The notes under the pieces: generated by a model
Told to the model about the DNA's origin: nothing
Databases searched by the model: none
Seen by the model: the letters and a program-made list of their open reading frames with translations, nothing else
Assembly (NCBI GenBank): GCA_029979145.1
Contig: JAPOIC010000040.1
Span: 1-11,843 of the forward strand
DNA from: Opitutaceae bacterium
GTDB lineage: Bacteria; Verrucomicrobiota; Verrucomicrobiia; Opitutales; Opitutaceae
Length of the DNA: 11,843 bases
Reading direction: 5' to 3'
Part shown: positions 1-8,600 of the stretch, piece by piece
Layout: each line of letters opens with the position of its first letter
How positions within the stretch are numbered: the stretch's first letter is position 1
Position numbers and translations under genes: made by a program

Positions 1-419
1 AGACAGCCGGTGTCGCGCGTCAGCGGGTCGAGATAGAACGCGATCTTGATGTGCGTGATGTCGCGGTGCCACCCGTCGGAATGCCAGCCGGTGTCGCCAG
101 AATAATAATTTCCGTCGCTCGGCATGTAGTTGAAATCTTCCCCGAGCAGCGACTCCGCGATGCCGGCAATCCGCGGGTCGTCGAGCAGCGTGCATAGGTT
201 CGCACTCTGGTCGAGGAACGGGACGATGCAGGAGCGCTTGCGACCGTCGTGCGGTCGCCCGTCGTGCCCGCCGCCCCGCTTCTGAAAGATTGCCGTAAAC
301 TCCTTGATCACGTCGTCGATCCGATCCTTGAGCAGCCCTGGGAAGGCCAGGAAACCGAAGGTTCGGAAAAATGTGACCTGCTGTTCGCTGAGAGGTTGGG
401 GCGCGGCGGGGTTGAGCAT
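1..419 (-). CDS. PhyH-family Fe(II)/2-oxoglutarate dioxygenase, N-terminal part (cut by window start)
   Basis: The reading frame from the ATG at 419 runs open to position 1, giving 139 residues; the C-terminus lies outside the window. The start is supported by a GGGAGAG Shine-Dalgarno sequence 7 bases upstream. The opening (about residues 10-30) has the usual PhyH pattern of a helix followed by a 'Phe-Gly-Phe-Leu...Phe-Pro-Gly-Leu-Leu' strand. Residues 111-120 read GWHSDGWHRD, giving the His-x-Asp part of the iron-binding facial triad (probably H113 and D115; H118/D120 is an alternative spacing). 'IAFYLDPLTRDTGC' after it matches the strand where these enzymes continue toward the distal histidine, which is not visible here. 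Members hydroxylate diverse small molecules, so the substrate cannot be named. The gene starts 50 bases after the BNR-propeller gene and is probably co-transcribed with it. Confidence 0.85.
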   Translation of the reverse strand, partial: MLNPAAPQPLSEQQVTFFRTFGFLAFPGLLKDRIDDVIKEFTAIFQKRGGGHDGRPHDGRKRSCIVPFLDQSANLCTLLDDPRIAGIAESLLGEDFNYMPSDGNYYSGDTGWHSDGWHRDITHIKIAFYLDPLTRDTGC

Positions 420-426
420 AAGTGGT

Positions 427-433
427 CTCTCCC
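427..433 (-). promoter_or_regulatory. Ribosome binding site of the PhyH gene
   Basis: On the minus strand the bases read GGGAGAG, 7 bases before the ATG at 419. This is the clearest Shine-Dalgarno sequence in the window and it fixes the dioxygenase start. Confidence 0.6.
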
Positions 434-469
434 AAGGAATCCTGCGGCCGTCAATATCGCCGCAGCCAG

Positions 470-1657
470 CTAGCGGCGGACCCGGATTTGGCGCGCAAAA
501 ATCGCCTTCCGAGTCTGCCCATCGCCGGCGGGCTGCCGGAACCATGAGTAGGCGACGAGAAAGGTGTCCGCGTCCAAAGCGAGCAGCGAGGTGTAGCCAC
601 AGGAATCAAACTGGGTGTCCTCCGACGTGACCGGCACCAATGACCTTGGCTCGGTCCAGATTTCGCCCCGGCCATCAAAGGAGAAGCTGAGGTCCGCGCC
701 CGGCCGGCCCGAACTCAGCACCAGCACGCCGTTGTCCAAGCGCAACAGCCGCGGCAACACACCGTAACCGCGGAGCACCCGCGGCGGCGTCCAAGCTCCG
801 CCCAAATCCCGGGATCGACTCAAGTAAAGCGGACCCGTGCCAGTGCCGTCCGTCGTGCGCAGCACGGCCACCATCTCGCCGTCGGGCAGCACGACGCTCG
901 CCGGTTCGGAAAATCCGTCGCGACGGTCGGCATGGGCATCTGCCGCCCGATCCGGACGGTAAAGGATACGTCCCTGCACCTGCCACGAGCGACCGCCATC
1001 CGTCGACCGATAAGCCCCGCAGTGCCAGTGGCCAAACTCTGCGCCTTCCAAACGGCAGGGGTAAACCAATCCAACCAGTGACCCGTCCGGTGCGACGTTC
1101 ACATCGCCCCACCAAACCACGGGAAAGACGCCTTCCGCCGAAGCGCGCAAGAGCTCCGGGTCATCCAAGCGGGCGCGCTCAGGTTTCCATTTGCTTTCGG
1201 CTTCGTCCCAGCGCGCCACCGGCACACCTTGCAGCGACGGGGGCAACTCGCGGTGGCGATAGGTCACATATGGTTGATTCCCGTAAGTGCCAAACACCGT
1301 CCCTCGGTCGGGCGGCAGATTTAACTCCGACACCAACACAGGCTTCGGCGTAATATCCGCGGTGCCGGCCCGCAAACGACCGCCATCAGGCAGAGCCAAT
1401 CCAGCCACCGGGTCGGTGGGAAACGCGAGCGTCCAAGTCGCGCCCCCGTCCGCACTGATGCCGCGATTGGGCTCCGCCGTGCCCTTGCCATAGGCGCGGG
1501 CGCTGTCGGCATTGATGTGAAAGGTCACCGCAATGCGACCGTCGTGCAGCCGGTCCAAGACCGGAAACTGATAAAAACCCCAGCGGTCCACCCCGGGTTC
1601 GTTGCAGAACGCCGAAGCCGCAATAAGGATCGGGGCAGAAATCTCCGGCACGGCCAT
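470..1657 (-). CDS. Sialidase-like BNR/Asp-box beta-propeller protein
   Basis: This predicted protein has 395 residues, starting at the ATG at 1657. The open frame extends to 1753, but the extra 32 residues would overlap the end of the preceding acyltransferase/synthetase gene and are poor in composition. The ATG at 1657 lies 10 bases after that gene's stop. No good Shine-Dalgarno sequence is visible, so the start is less certain than the frame. Asp-box motifs (Ser-x-Asp-x-Gly-x-x-Trp) occur at about 68-75 (SADGGATW), 218-225 (STDGGRSW) and 282-289 (SRDLGGAW), with a degenerate copy near 326-334. Repeated 'LPDG/APDG' turns lie between them. This pattern indicates a six-bladed sialidase-type propeller. 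At the usual N-terminal Phe/Tyr-Arg-Ile-Pro site the sequence reads YQFP (29-32), so one of the sialidase arginines is missing. True sialidase activity is therefore doubtful. No secretion signal is visible from the chosen start. Confidence 0.82.
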   Translation of the reverse strand: MAVPEISAPILIAASAFCNEPGVDRWGFYQFPVLDRLHDGRIAVTFHINADSARAYGKGTAEPNRGISADGGATWTLAFPTDPVAGLALPDGGRLRAGTADITPKPVLVSELNLPPDRGTVFGTYGNQPYVTYRHRELPPSLQGVPVARWDEAESKWKPERARLDDPELLRASAEGVFPVVWWGDVNVAPDGSLVGLVYPCRLEGAEFGHWHCGAYRSTDGGRSWQVQGRILYRPDRAADAHADRRDGFSEPASVVLPDGEMVAVLRTTDGTGTGPLYLSRSRDLGGAWTPPRVLRGYGVLPRLLRLDNGVLVLSSGRPGADLSFSFDGRGEIWTEPRSLVPVTSEDTQFDSCGYTSLLALDADTFLVAYSWFRQPAGDGQTRKAIFARQIRVRR

Positions 1658-1667
1658 CGGTCGAAAA

Positions 1668-3908
1668 TCAGCAGTTGCCCGGGGTCGCTTCCAAGGCCGC
1701 TTCGCGGCAGGCCTTGAGATCGAGTTTACCCGTGCCGAGCACCGGAATGGCATCTACGCGCTGGATCAACTTGGGCACCCAAAGACTGGGCAGTCCGGCG
1801 GCGAGCAGCTTTTCGCGGACCTGATCGCTCGTCACATCCTGGGTCGTGAGCAACACCAGCGCCTCGCCCTTCGCCGGGTCGGGCACGCCCATGACGACGG
1901 CCGTGTAGCCCTCCTGGCTCTCCCACCCGAAGGCTTCGACCACGCGTTGCTCGATCGTGCCATGCGGCACCATCTCGCCGCCGATTTTGGAAAAACGCGA
2001 AAGCCGGCCCTCGATGAAGAGAAAGCCTTCCTCGTCCAAGCGTCCGAGATCGCCGGTCACGAACCAGCCGTCCTGAAACGCCGCCTGGGTCTTCTCCTGG
2101 TCGTCGAGGTAGCCGCTGAAGACGTTGGCGCCGCGGAACCACACGATGCCCGGCTCGCCGGCCGGCACCTCCTCGCCCGTTTCCGGATGCACGATGCGCG
2201 CGGTCATGCCGGGCAGTAGACGGCCGACCGAGCCCATCTTTTTGCCAATCTGCGGTTCAGCCGTGAACGTCGTGACCGGCGGATGCGGCTGGTTGATGTT
2301 GCTGGCCGGCGTCGTCTCGGTGAGGCCGTAACCTTGCATGATCTCCAGGTGAAACTGTTCGAGAAACGCCTGATAGAGATCGTCCGGAAGCTTCTCGGCG
2401 CCCGTCACCACCAGCTCCAGCGAACGCAGCTCGCCCGGTTTCGCTTTGCGCAAAATGGGCCGCACAAAGGTCGGCGCGCCGATCAACACCGTGGCGGACT
2501 CCTCGTGGATGGCATCGATGATCTTCCGCGTGTCGAGCGGACTCGGCACGGTCACCACATGGCAGCCGCGAACCATCGGATACCAGAGCGTGATCGTGAA
2601 CCCGAAGGAGTGAAACACCGGCAGGCACGCCAGCAGCGAGGCGCTCTTCGGCAGGATGGAAAGCGACGAAACCTGTGAGCAATTCGCGAGGATGTTGCGG
2701 TGCGAGAGCGCCACGCCCTTCGGCTCGCCGGAACTGCCGCTGGTGAAGAGCAGACCGGCCTCGGCGCGGTCGCCCACCGCCGGCACGCCCAGTAACCACG
2801 GCATTATTTGGTTGGGCAGCACCCACGCGGCGACGAGCCACGGTAGGATCGCCTTCTTGCCGCCCATTTTGGCTATCGTCTCACGCAGGTCCCAGGTGCG
2901 CTCAGGCCAGGGGAAGTTCGGCACCTTCGCTTTCATCGCGTCTGCGGAGATGATGGTCTTCACGCCGCCGATGCGCATGCTGACCTCCAGTGCCGCGCGG
3001 CCCGCGGTAAAGTTCAGATTCACCGGCACCTTGCCCGCGCAAGACACGGCCAAGTTGGCGATGAAGGCGCCGGCGCCAGGTGGCAGCACGATGCCCACGC
3101 GATGCTCCGGCACATTTTTGCGGATGTAACGCGAAAGCGCCGCGGCGGCGGCCAGCATCTGGCCCGCCTTGACCGGGCGGCGCTCCATCGTGCGGTCCAC
3201 GACCTGCAGGTGCCAAGGATGCTTGGCGAGCGAGCGCACGCACTCATGGCCAAGGTGACGCCGCAGCACGGGCCGTTGCTCAAAGGCCTCGGCTCCGAGA
3301 TCCAGCAGGGTCTTGCGCACATGGGCCAGCTCGGCCTTTTCCGGCGCAATCGGCTCGCCGATCGCCACGAAGACATGCGTCGGCATGAGTCGCGGCGATT
3401 TCCATAGGTAGGTGTTGCCGGCGAACGAAAAGACCGAGCCCCAGATGCCGTCGATGAACGCCGGGATCACCGGGACATTGGCCCGGCGGGCCAGGACCTC
3501 AAAACCCCGCTTCAACCCCATCAGCTGGCCGGTGCGTGAAATGTGCCCCTCGGGAAACACCGCCACGACCTCGCCAGCCTGCAGGGCTTTCAGGGCCAGT
3601 TTCATGCCCTCCATTGGGCTGTCACTCGTCACCGGAATCGCCCCGCTCCACCGAAAAACGAGATCGAAGAACCAATGTTCGCGCAGCCCTTTGAAGCCCA
3701 TGAACCGGATCGGCCGCGGACAAGCCAGCTGCAGCAACACCGGGTCCACGTAGGACAGGTGGTTGCAGATGATCAGGGCCCCGCCCGTCGCCGGCACCCG
3801 GGTCGCGTCGAAGCTGCGCACCCGGTAAAGAATCCGGGCAATCGTCGCCGCGATGAACTCCAGACCGCGCGGCAGATAGGAACGCTTGGGGAAGAGCGAC
3901 AGGGGCAT
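1668..3908 (-). CDS. aas: Aas-type bifunctional protein: lysophospholipid acyltransferase fused to acyl-ACP synthetase
   Basis: This 746-residue two-domain protein is close to the 719 residues of E. coli Aas. The N-terminal PlsC-type acyltransferase (about 15-200) carries the H-x4-D motif at H50-D55 (NHLSYVD) and the glycerophosphate-binding FPEG at 118-121. The C-terminal ANL adenylating domain (about 215-740) has the ATP loop TSGSSGEPKG at 389-398, GYGLTETTP at 526-534, TGD at 618-620, the hinge region EGRLSRFSKIGGE near 633-645, and a C-terminal GTGK at 725-728 with the likely catalytic lysine K728. All core motifs look intact. In known Aas, the synthetase domain activates a fatty acid onto a bound ACP and the acyltransferase domain moves it to 2-acyl lysophospholipid at the inner membrane. 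No LplT-like flippase domain is fused or adjacent. The ATG at 3908 has only a weak GGCGAG upstream. A related AMP-ligase fusion with another acyl acceptor cannot be excluded. Confidence 0.88.
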   Translation of the reverse strand: MPLSLFPKRSYLPRGLEFIAATIARILYRVRSFDATRVPATGGALIICNHLSYVDPVLLQLACPRPIRFMGFKGLREHWFFDLVFRWSGAIPVTSDSPMEGMKLALKALQAGEVVAVFPEGHISRTGQLMGLKRGFEVLARRANVPVIPAFIDGIWGSVFSFAGNTYLWKSPRLMPTHVFVAIGEPIAPEKAELAHVRKTLLDLGAEAFEQRPVLRRHLGHECVRSLAKHPWHLQVVDRTMERRPVKAGQMLAAAAALSRYIRKNVPEHRVGIVLPPGAGAFIANLAVSCAGKVPVNLNFTAGRAALEVSMRIGGVKTIISADAMKAKVPNFPWPERTWDLRETIAKMGGKKAILPWLVAAWVLPNQIMPWLLGVPAVGDRAEAGLLFTSGSSGEPKGVALSHRNILANCSQVSSLSILPKSASLLACLPVFHSFGFTITLWYPMVRGCHVVTVPSPLDTRKIIDAIHEESATVLIGAPTFVRPILRKAKPGELRSLELVVTGAEKLPDDLYQAFLEQFHLEIMQGYGLTETTPASNINQPHPPVTTFTAEPQIGKKMGSVGRLLPGMTARIVHPETGEEVPAGEPGIVWFRGANVFSGYLDDQEKTQAAFQDGWFVTGDLGRLDEEGFLFIEGRLSRFSKIGGEMVPHGTIEQRVVEAFGWESQEGYTAVVMGVPDPAKGEALVLLTTQDVTSDQVREKLLAAGLPSLWVPKLIQRVDAIPVLGTGKLDLKACREAALEATPGNC

Positions 3909-3950
3909 GGCTCGCCATCTATGCCGCCCACGCCGGGATTTTTTTCAAAG

Positions 3951-4640
3951 CTATTCGGTCCCTGGTTGGTGGATTTCTGCGCGCGGGTGGCGGGCCTCGC
4001 GCAACCCGTCACGCCAGCCGCGGAGGTCAATCGCCAACGCCCCGAACCCTCCCGGGAAATCGGCCTCCAGCCGGCGCGTGTCTCCCTGATGTCGCTTCAC
4101 CTCACGCATCGCGCACTCGATCTGGTGCTGCAGGCTCGGCCGCGAGGTGCCGTAAACCCGCTGCTTCAACTCGGCGCGAGTATAAGGCGGACGCCCCCGC
4201 TCGCGGCCCTCGACCCAAGCCGCCTCAGTCACCGAGGGATCCCGTCCGCACAGATACCACGCCTCGATCGCAGGCACCGCAAGGCCGATGCAGCGGAGCA
4301 CGCGGCTGCGTCCACGCGCAGGCGGAAGTTTCTTGGTCGCGCGGCGAAACACCGCCCGCAATTGGCAAAGCCGGCACTGTGGATGAAAATACCCGTCGGC
4401 CTCGTGCGCGGTCGTGTGCACAACCGTGTCGTCGGCATCGACGACCACGATGAGCCCGTCCGCGTCGGTGTGGAAATGCAGGTGGCGGACCACCGGCGAA
4501 AGGACTTGGGCGACGTTGGGCCAGCCCCGCGCGCGAAGGTGCGGTTGCACGCGCTGGACGCGTTCGCCGAGCACGGCCTCGGCCAGCACCCGCACGCCGG
4601 CCTCGTCCGCCGGCGATTCACTGAGCAGCGCGAGTTTCAT
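3951..4640 (-). CDS. Hypothetical protein with TOPRIM/RloB-like acidic motif layout, partner of the ATPase
   Basis: This 229-residue protein has no confidently recognised family. Residues 3-15 (LALLSESPADEAG) form a strand followed by an acidic loop (E8, D12, E13), where TOPRIM-type nucleases have their catalytic Glu. Residues 63-72 (LIVVVDADDT) give a hydrophobic strand ending in Asp-x-Asp (D68, D70, plus D71), the second TOPRIM signature. VPAIEAWYL at 122-130 resembles the Phe/Ile-Glu-x-Trp-Leu segment of RloB and DUF4276-like proteins. A His-x2-Cys-x2-Cys cluster (H86, C89, C92) might bind metal. The C-terminus has FPGGFGAL at 195-202. Its ATG lies inside the last codons of the ATPase gene (ATGA overlap), with GAGGAA just upstream, so the two are almost certainly translated together. 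By analogy with RloA/RloB, OLD and PARIS pairs it could be the nuclease effector of an ATPase-gated system. That role is inference. No transmembrane segment or signal peptide is seen. Confidence 0.6.
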   Translation of the reverse strand: MKLALLSESPADEAGVRVLAEAVLGERVQRVQPHLRARGWPNVAQVLSPVVRHLHFHTDADGLIVVVDADDTVVHTTAHEADGYFHPQCRLCQLRAVFRRATKKLPPARGRSRVLRCIGLAVPAIEAWYLCGRDPSVTEAAWVEGRERGRPPYTRAELKQRVYGTSRPSLQHQIECAMREVKRHQGDTRRLEADFPGGFGALAIDLRGWRDGLREARHPRAEIHQPGTE

Positions 4641-4648
4641 TCTTCCTC
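4637..4648 (-). promoter_or_regulatory. Overlapping stop/start with internal ribosome binding site (translational coupling)
   Basis: The ATPase stop TGA (4637-4639) and the partner's ATG (4638-4640) share the bases ATGA. GAGGAA at 4643-4648, inside the ATPase's last Glu codons, is placed as a Shine-Dalgarno sequence, only 2 bases from the ATG. This predicts fixed-ratio production of the two proteins and supports the partner's start. Confidence 0.6.
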
Positions 4649-5665
4649 GGGCACGCCGCCCAGTATGCCGCTGAACCAGATGTCGCCCAGTGATCCCTCG
4701 GCCAGCAGTTCGGGCAAATCCTCCCGATCGGAAAGCCGCTCGAAGTGCGCGGAGGTGCCGTGTTTCTGCGAGATGATGATTTCCTCCGGATGATCCTTGA
4801 AGAGGTCGAGCAGGTAGGGCGAATGCGTCGTCGCCACGATCTGCACCGGCGGATGAGACGCGCGAAAATCAGCGGGATAACTCAGCCGGTAGAGCAGATC
4901 GCGCACCTCGCGCAGCATGCGCGGATGAATACCGCGATCAATTTCCTCGATGCCCACCACCGTCGGCGGCCGCGGGTGAAAGGCGAGAAACATCATGCCC
5001 AAGACGTAGAGCGTGCCCTGCGAAAGATTCTCGGCGGTGACCGGCGCGTCCTCATCTTGCAGCCGCAGCGCGAGCTGGACGTGGCTGGCGGTGGGGCGAT
5101 AAAAGTCGATCGCCGCGAATTCCGGCATGATCCGCACCAGTTCCGTTTGGAGCCGGGCAAACTCCGCTGGATGCCCGGCCTGCAGGTTGGCCAGAACCGC
5201 CGCGAGGTTCGCGCCATTCGCGGCCAGCTCCAGGCCCTTTTCCGGCGCACCGCCCGCCGCCATGGCGTAGTGGTCAAACAGGTAGGCGCGGATGCCGCCG
5301 ATCTCCGCTTCCAGCGCCGTCCGCTCCTCCCCGCTTACGCCCGAGAATTCGATCTGATCGCAGACGAGATCCGACACGCACGACAGTCGCGCCACGGCTC
5401 CATCGTGCGGCGCGGCAAAACGAAACTCCATCACCGGTCCGTCCTCGCGATCCGGCTGCGGCGCGGCACTCCGTCCGGCATTGAGCCGCGCCAAGGTGCG
5501 GAGCCGCAGCAACGCCTGGATCAGGCTCGTCTTGCCGCTGCCATTGGGACCGATGATCAGATTGAAGGGTCGCAGCTCGACCCGGGCCTCGCGCAGGGCC
5601 TTGAACCGCTGGAATGCGACGGAAGCGATCACAGGGTCAACTTGGCGAAGTGCGGGGACCGGCAC
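4637..5665 (-). CDS. AAA family ATPase, SMC/RecF/OLD-like (AAA_21 type)
   Basis: This 342-residue protein has a complete ABC-type ATPase core. Residues 14-35 form the typical N-terminal strand-helix ('FQRFKALREARVEL'). Walker A is GPNGSGKT (39-46) followed by Ser. An ABC-signature-like LSQGT sits at 214-218, where OLD/AAA_21 proteins have LSDGT. The Walker B strand runs TVVGIEEIDRGIHP (235-248), with E240/E241 and the 'GIHP' that matches the usual 'GLHP'. The H-loop strand is IVATTHSPYLLDLF (276-289). There is no long coiled coil; the middle (about 110-210) is a short insert. The C-terminus (about 325-338, DIWFSGILGGVP) has no DNA-cleaving domain, so any nuclease would be the overlapping partner gene. 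The frame begins with GTG at 5665, 17 bases after the AsmA gene's stop; a GTG at 5632 is also possible because upstream ribosome signals are weak. It probably acts in the cytoplasm on nucleic acid or as a sensor; the target is unknown. Confidence 0.85.
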   Translation of the reverse strand: MPVPALRQVDPVIASVAFQRFKALREARVELRPFNLIIGPNGSGKTSLIQALLRLRTLARLNAGRSAAPQPDREDGPVMEFRFAAPHDGAVARLSCVSDLVCDQIEFSGVSGEERTALEAEIGGIRAYLFDHYAMAAGGAPEKGLELAANGANLAAVLANLQAGHPAEFARLQTELVRIMPEFAAIDFYRPTASHVQLALRLQDEDAPVTAENLSQGTLYVLGMMFLAFHPRPPTVVGIEEIDRGIHPRMLREVRDLLYRLSYPADFRASHPPVQIVATTHSPYLLDLFKDHPEEIIISQKHGTSAHFERLSDREDLPELLAEGSLGDIWFSGILGGVPEEE

Positions 5666-5666
5666 A

Positions 5667-5684
5667 AGGCCGCGTGTGCGGCCT
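5667..5684. repeat. Perfect inverted repeat at the AsmA/ATPase gene junction
   Basis: AGGCCGC and GCGGCCT form a perfect 7-bp stem around the four-base loop GTGT. It overlaps the TAG stop of the AsmA-like gene (5683-5685) and ends 1 base before the GTG start of the ATPase. No U-run follows on the minus strand, so it does not look like a standard intrinsic terminator. It could weaken ATPase translation, cause partial termination or processing, or be chance in GC-rich DNA. Confidence 0.5.
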
Positions 5685-8600
5685 ATTTCCCCAGCAGGCG
5701 GTTGAGCAGGTCGCCGGCCGCGCTGGATTCGGCGGCGAGCTTGAGCAACGCCCCTTGGAGTTCAGAGGTGTCCGGCTGCAAGAGGGTGCCGCCCACCTTC
5801 AGCGGGAGCGTGCACTCGGCATAACCCAACGCATCCTGCTCCGGCGCGAGCGCATGCAGGAAGTTGAGCGCGCTGGCCGTGCGGCCGCGGGCCTTGAGTT
5901 TGAGGCCCAGCTCCAGCGGCTGCTCTAAAAAATCCCGGCCGTCCACCGCGGTGAGCGTGCCCGCGCCGGTCAGACGCATCTCCGGGGCGATGAGCGAGAA
6001 ATCGCGGAGCGCGGTGTTGAGCTGTTCATCGCGCACCACTTCCACGGTTAGCTGATCGTAGGCGATGGCAGTCAGCAGCCTGGAAAATTCGGACACCGCC
6101 TGCGCCTTGCTGGCAAAACTCGTGGCGTCCTTCCCGCCCTTGCCCAGCGCCCCCGCGACGTTGCCGATGAACGCCCCGACCGCGGCGATCTTGCCCGCCT
6201 GCTCAACTTTTGACGCCACATCCGCCGACAGCAGCCGGAACACCCCGCCCGCGCTGGAGAGGCGGGCATCGCCGCGAGTCTGGCCGAGCAGTTCCACCGG
6301 GTTGCGTCCGCGGCCCACCAATGCCGAATCAAGATTGAAACGCCCCTCCACCTGCGGCGGCAGGCCCGGATCCAAGGCGCGGAAGAGCGGAGCCGAGTCG
6401 AAATTCTTTACCGTCATGGCAGCGTGCAAATCGTAGGGTTGAGCAGCGGCGGCCTCGAATTTGACGGCTCCCTGCAGATTGAGCGTCCCGCTTTCCCCCG
6501 CCCCTGCCTTAAGACCGTCCAGGTGTAATGCACCCGACTCGAATCGCACAGTGCCGGTCACGTCGCGCAGTTCAAACTCCTCAGAATAGTGCAGGCGCTT
6601 TTGAGCCAACGATACGGTGCCGGTCCATCCCTGCCAAAACGGAGCGTCATCTTTGCCCGCCGATCCGGCCGAGTCATCCGCGCCCGGGGCCGATGCCAGT
6701 GCCAACGCCAGCAATTGCAGGTCCTCCACAAAGCTTTCATTGCCCCCGAATGTCGCCTCGATCCGACCACCCGACGGCGCCAGTTCGACGGTGCCGGCGA
6801 GCGTGAGGTCTGACACTCGCCGCGGTGACGCATGAGAAATGACCACCGGCGCACTAAACCGAAAAATACCCTGCTCATCCCGGGAGGCCCGCAGGGTTAC
6901 CCCCACGTCTGGCAGGGCCCGCTCCGATACCGCGAGATTTTTCAACAACAGCTTGGCTTGCAGCTCATGGGTCGCGCTGGCGGTCGCCGAAAAGTCCACC
7001 ACCACGCCGCCCGAGTTCAACGCGAGCAAACCCGCCGCCAACGGCTGGTGCCCCAGCGGCACGAGCAGCGCCTCGAGTCTCCCGGTTGCCTTCACCGCCT
7101 GCCCGGAGCCGTGTAGGCCTCCGATCCGCAGTGCCGCGGACAGGAGGCGCTGGCCGCGTTTGGACAAGTCAACCTTCTCCAATGCCGCCTGCCAGCCCTT
7201 AGGATTGTAGACGGCACTGAGCTCGGTGCTGAGATCGACTTGGTCGAGCACGAGCTGGTGTGCTTGCTCCACACTCAACCCCGTCACCCGCACCGGAGCC
7301 GTGGTGCGCAGCGTCATGCCGCCATCGAGCGCCGCCGCGACCAGCCGGCCGTTGACCAGCCCACCCTGCAAGTCGATGCCGTCAAGAAACGGCTCCGCCC
7401 ACTCCGCTGGCAGGCCACGAGCCTCGATCGCCAGCAACTCGGCCAGCGGATCGGCGACCTTGAGTCCGCCGGTGCCGGTGTCGAATTCGAAAGGCTGCAG
7501 TGCCCGCAAGTTTAACACCGGTTCCGGTCGCGCGACATCGAAGGTCAATTTTTCCACCCGCGTCTGCTGGTCGCGCTGCGTGATGTCGAACTCACTGTAG
7601 ATCGTGAGGGTGCCGAGATCAACCCAGCCCGGGATCACGGCTTCCAGCCGCTGCACGGTAGACTTCAAGCGACCGGCGGCATGGACCTCGGCGAGCGCCG
7701 CGTCCGTCTCAAACATGCCGGCGCCGACGGCCTCAAAGGCCGGCAACGGCCGACCGAGCACAAAGGGAGCGACGTCGGTGTCGCGCATATCCAATCGCCA
7801 CACGCCGCCCAAGCGCGGGCTGTTCTCGGGAAAGTTGGCCTGCACATCGAGCAGGCGTTTGCCCACCGACTGCAGTGTAATCGTGTAATTCTCGCCACCA
7901 CTGATCCGCGCCGCGGCGACTTCGGCGCTGAGTTGCACTCCCTGAGGAAACATCCGACCCGAGGCTTGGGCGTTTAGGTTGAGGCCCAACTTGGCAAACG
8001 TGCGCGGCGAATCCATCACCGCAGCCAGGTTGCCGTCGAAAGCGAGGAGCGAAACCGGCGCCGAATCGACCGCAAAGTCGGCGCGCGCATCAATCACGAA
8101 CTGGCCTTCGCCGCCGGCCTTGAGCCCACCGCCCACCACGTTCACCTTGACCGCCACCGGGGGTTCCCCGACTGGCCCGGGCAAGATCAACGTTCCCTCC
8201 AAAACCGTGCCATCGAGACTGAAATCCACCGGCAGTTGGAGCTGGGCGAATATACCTTGGAAGAGCGCTTCCACCGGCGGCGCGTCCGCCGCCGCAAATG
8301 CCGCGGGCACGAGTGAGAATTCCGGGCCGCGCGGAAAGCCCAGCGCCAGATTTCGGGCTGGAGCGTAGCCGCTCAGGTCCAGCGTCCACCCACGGGCGAC
8401 GAACCGGGAGATTTCCACTTTACGGCTCGTCGCCGCGGTCATCACGGACAAATCCGCTTCAAGACGGGGCAACACCAAGGTCGCGCCGTCAAACGCGGCC
8501 TTGGCCTCGTTAACCGCGACGCTGCGCAAGCCCACCCGCACACTGGCCACCTCGGCTTGATATTCCGGATTGGCCGCCAGCAGCCGGCGCGCGATCCAAG

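Noticed and set aside
1658..1753. N-terminal extension of the BNR propeller gene to 1753
   Set aside because: It would overlap the C-terminal codons of the aas-type gene by 86 bases and its residues are Arg/Pro-rich shadow sequence; the ATG at 1657 fits the junction.
3937..3948. Run of seven T after GC-rich bases between the TOPRIM-like gene and aas, as a terminator
   Set aside because: The T-run is on the plus strand, while all genes read on the minus strand where it is an A-run. No stable stem precedes it.
3543..5824. Long plus-strand open frames opposite the ATPase pair (416 and 359 codons)
   Set aside because: Their composition is that of antisense shadows, they overlap well-supported minus-strand genes completely, and they show no recognisable motif.
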